Shown: positions 5,291 through 6,236 of the stretch, one piece after another
Layout: each line of letters opens with the position of its first letter
Numbering within the stretch: the stretch's first letter is position 1
Assembly (NCBI GenBank): GCA_005879245.1
Contig: VBLA01000264.1
Coordinates: 1 to 6,236, forward strand
DNA: 6,236 nucleotides
Direction: 5' to 3'
DNA from: Deltaproteobacteria bacterium
GTDB lineage: Bacteria > Desulfobacterota > Binatia > DP-6
Position numbers and translations under genes: made by a program
Notes under the pieces: model-generated
Told to the model about the DNA's origin: nothing
The model's database searches: none
What the model saw: the letters and a program-made list of their open reading frames with translations, nothing else

Positions 5291-6236
5291 GGTGCGAGCC
5301 CGCCCACCGGAGCTGCCATGTCGCGACGGAGGGCGTGCCGGCGGGGCAGTCCGCGGAGGACGCCGACGAGGTAACCGAGCGCCTCGCGGCGCCGGCACTC
5401 CGCGAGGAGCCGCGCGGGGTCGACCGGGTCCCGCGGCACGTATGGCACGCGGAGAATGTGGGGCCGGTAGTGCCAGCGCAGGCGCCCGAGGGCGCGGCGG
5501 AGCTCGAAATTGCGGAGGTGAAACACCGCGGCGGACTGACCGTGTTCCCAGTGGTGCGCGAGAAACCAGCCCGGCACGAGCCGCTCGGGCAGGACATGAT
5601 GATCGACGACGGCCTCGTGGGCGTATATCATCTCCCCGCCGGCGCGCTCGATTCGGCAACAGAGGTCGGTGTCGTCGTGCTGGAGCAGCCGCCTGCCTCG
5701 GGGGCCAACCAGGAGCGAGAATCCCCCGAGCGCCTGCGCCGTCGAGACCCGATACGAGAGGTTCGCGCCGCACGGGTACTCATCGCCGGGGTCGTAGCGG
5801 CGGGTGGGTGCGCCGAGGTCGTACGCGGTGAGCGCCTTCTCGAGCGGAGGTGTGAGCCACGGCGGCCGGGCTGCCGGCAGCTGCACGACGATGCGTCCCC
5901 CGACGCACGCCACTGCCGGGGCGGTGTACAGCTTGAGATGCGCAGCCAGCCATCCGGGGCGGGGCACCGCGTCGTCGTCGAGGAAGACGGCTACGGTGCT
6001 GCGCACCTCGGCGAGGCCGCAATTCCGCGCGGCTGAAAGTCCGAGCCGCGGCTCGTACACGACACGCAGCGGATCGTCCCGCTCGCGCAACGTAGGCAGG
6101 ACGGTCGCTGTGTCGTCGGTCGACGCGTTGTCGACCACCACGACCTCGGCGTCGCACGTGCGGGCCTCGTCGAGGGCTGTCCGCACGGAGCGCGCGAGGA
6201 GCCCCGCCCGGTTGTGGGTGCAGATCACGATGCTGC
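5287..6236 (-). CDS. Family 2 glycosyltransferase (GT2-A), 5' end cut by window edge
   Basis: Probable inverting glycosyltransferase with a GT-A fold, moving a sugar from a nucleotide-sugar donor to a cytoplasmic acceptor in glycan assembly. The reading frame is open through the right edge. The first residues visible are S-I-V-I-C-T-H-N-R, normally the first beta strand of this family, so only the first few residues should be missing; the GTG at 6228 is an internal valine, not the start. Counting from that valine, the donor-binding VVVDNAS is at 30-36, the metal-binding VFLDDD at 81-86, and the acceptor-side/catalytic region HDDTDLCCRI at 184-193. The C-terminal 120 residues are basic and end in a CRRREALGY segment also found in GT2-C. 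The stop TGA overlaps the ATG of GT2-B by four bases (ATGA). No transmembrane segment is obvious. The class is certain; donor and acceptor cannot be inferred. Confidence 0.93.
   Translation of the reverse strand, partial: SIVICTHNRAGLLARSVRTALDEARTCDAEVVVVDNASTDDTATVLPTLRERDDPLRVVYEPRLGLSAARNCGLAEVRSTVAVFLDDDAVPRPGWLAAHLKLYTAPAVACVGGRIVVQLPAARPPWLTPPLEKALTAYDLGAPTRRYDPGDEYPCGANLSYRVSTAQALGGFSLLVGPRGRRLLQHDDTDLCCRIERAGGEMIYAHEAVVDHHVLPERLVPGWFLAHHWEHGQSAAVFHLRNFELRRALGRLRWHYRPHILRVPYVPRDPVDPARLLAECRRREALGYLVGVLRGLPRRHALRRDMAAPVGGLAP

Noticed and set aside
5291..5773. N-terminal extension of GT2-B to 5773
   Set aside because: It lies wholly over GT2-A in another frame, is Arg/Pro/Ala-rich, and an ATG with an ATGA overlap is present just before the conserved domain.
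1..6236. Search for tRNA, rRNA, CRISPR, transposase, integrase, terminators and promoters
   Set aside because: Nearly every base is in a protein-coding frame, no direct-repeat array or terminal inverted repeats were seen, and there is no intergenic space for a hairpin-plus-T-tract terminator or a sigma-factor promoter.

Overview
The window is about 70% G+C or higher by eye, with strong G/C bias at third codon positions. It looks like part of a bacterial chromosome from a high-GC lineage, perhaps a soil or environmental Gram-negative of the myxobacterial/deltaproteobacterial or a similar uncultured phylum. That is inference from composition and gene content; no marker gene is present to name the organism.

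All credible genes lie on the minus strand and are read from right (6236) to left (1). In transcription order they are: a family 2 glycosyltransferase cut by the window edge (GT2-A, 5287-6236); a second family 2 glycosyltransferase (GT2-B, 4451-5290); a SAM-dependent class I methyltransferase (3726-4454); a third family 2 glycosyltransferase (GT2-C, 2737-3693); a family 4 glycosyltransferase whose N-terminus is out of frame and shortened (1672-2732); a 158-residue protein of unknown function (1199-1675); and a sulfatase/alkaline-phosphatase-superfamily protein with a predicted signal peptide (18-1202). An ATG on the minus strand at 3-1 could begin the next gene.

The genes are packed with almost no spacer. 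Four junctions are 4-base stop/start overlaps (ATGA or GTGA), one has a 4-base spacer, and one is either a TTGA overlap or a 32-base spacer. No stretch has room for an internal promoter or terminator, so this is probably one long operon whose promoter lies beyond the right edge. Four glycosyltransferases, a methyltransferase and an exported sulfatase-fold enzyme together suggest assembly and modification of a surface polysaccharide or other glycan. No flippase, polymerase, export ATPase or sugar-nucleotide pathway gene is in the window, so the product cannot be named.

The main oddities are two apparent deletions near the 5' ends of neighbouring genes. The family 4 glycosyltransferase jumps from its first helix straight into the middle of its N-terminal domain, with a frame change. 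The sulfatase-like protein jumps, in frame, from its signal peptide to its active-site loop and loses the block that normally carries the first metal-binding aspartates. These could be genuine decay or collapsed sequence in an assembly. No RNA genes, CRISPR, insertion sequences, integrases or origins were seen, and no clear new biological system is evident.
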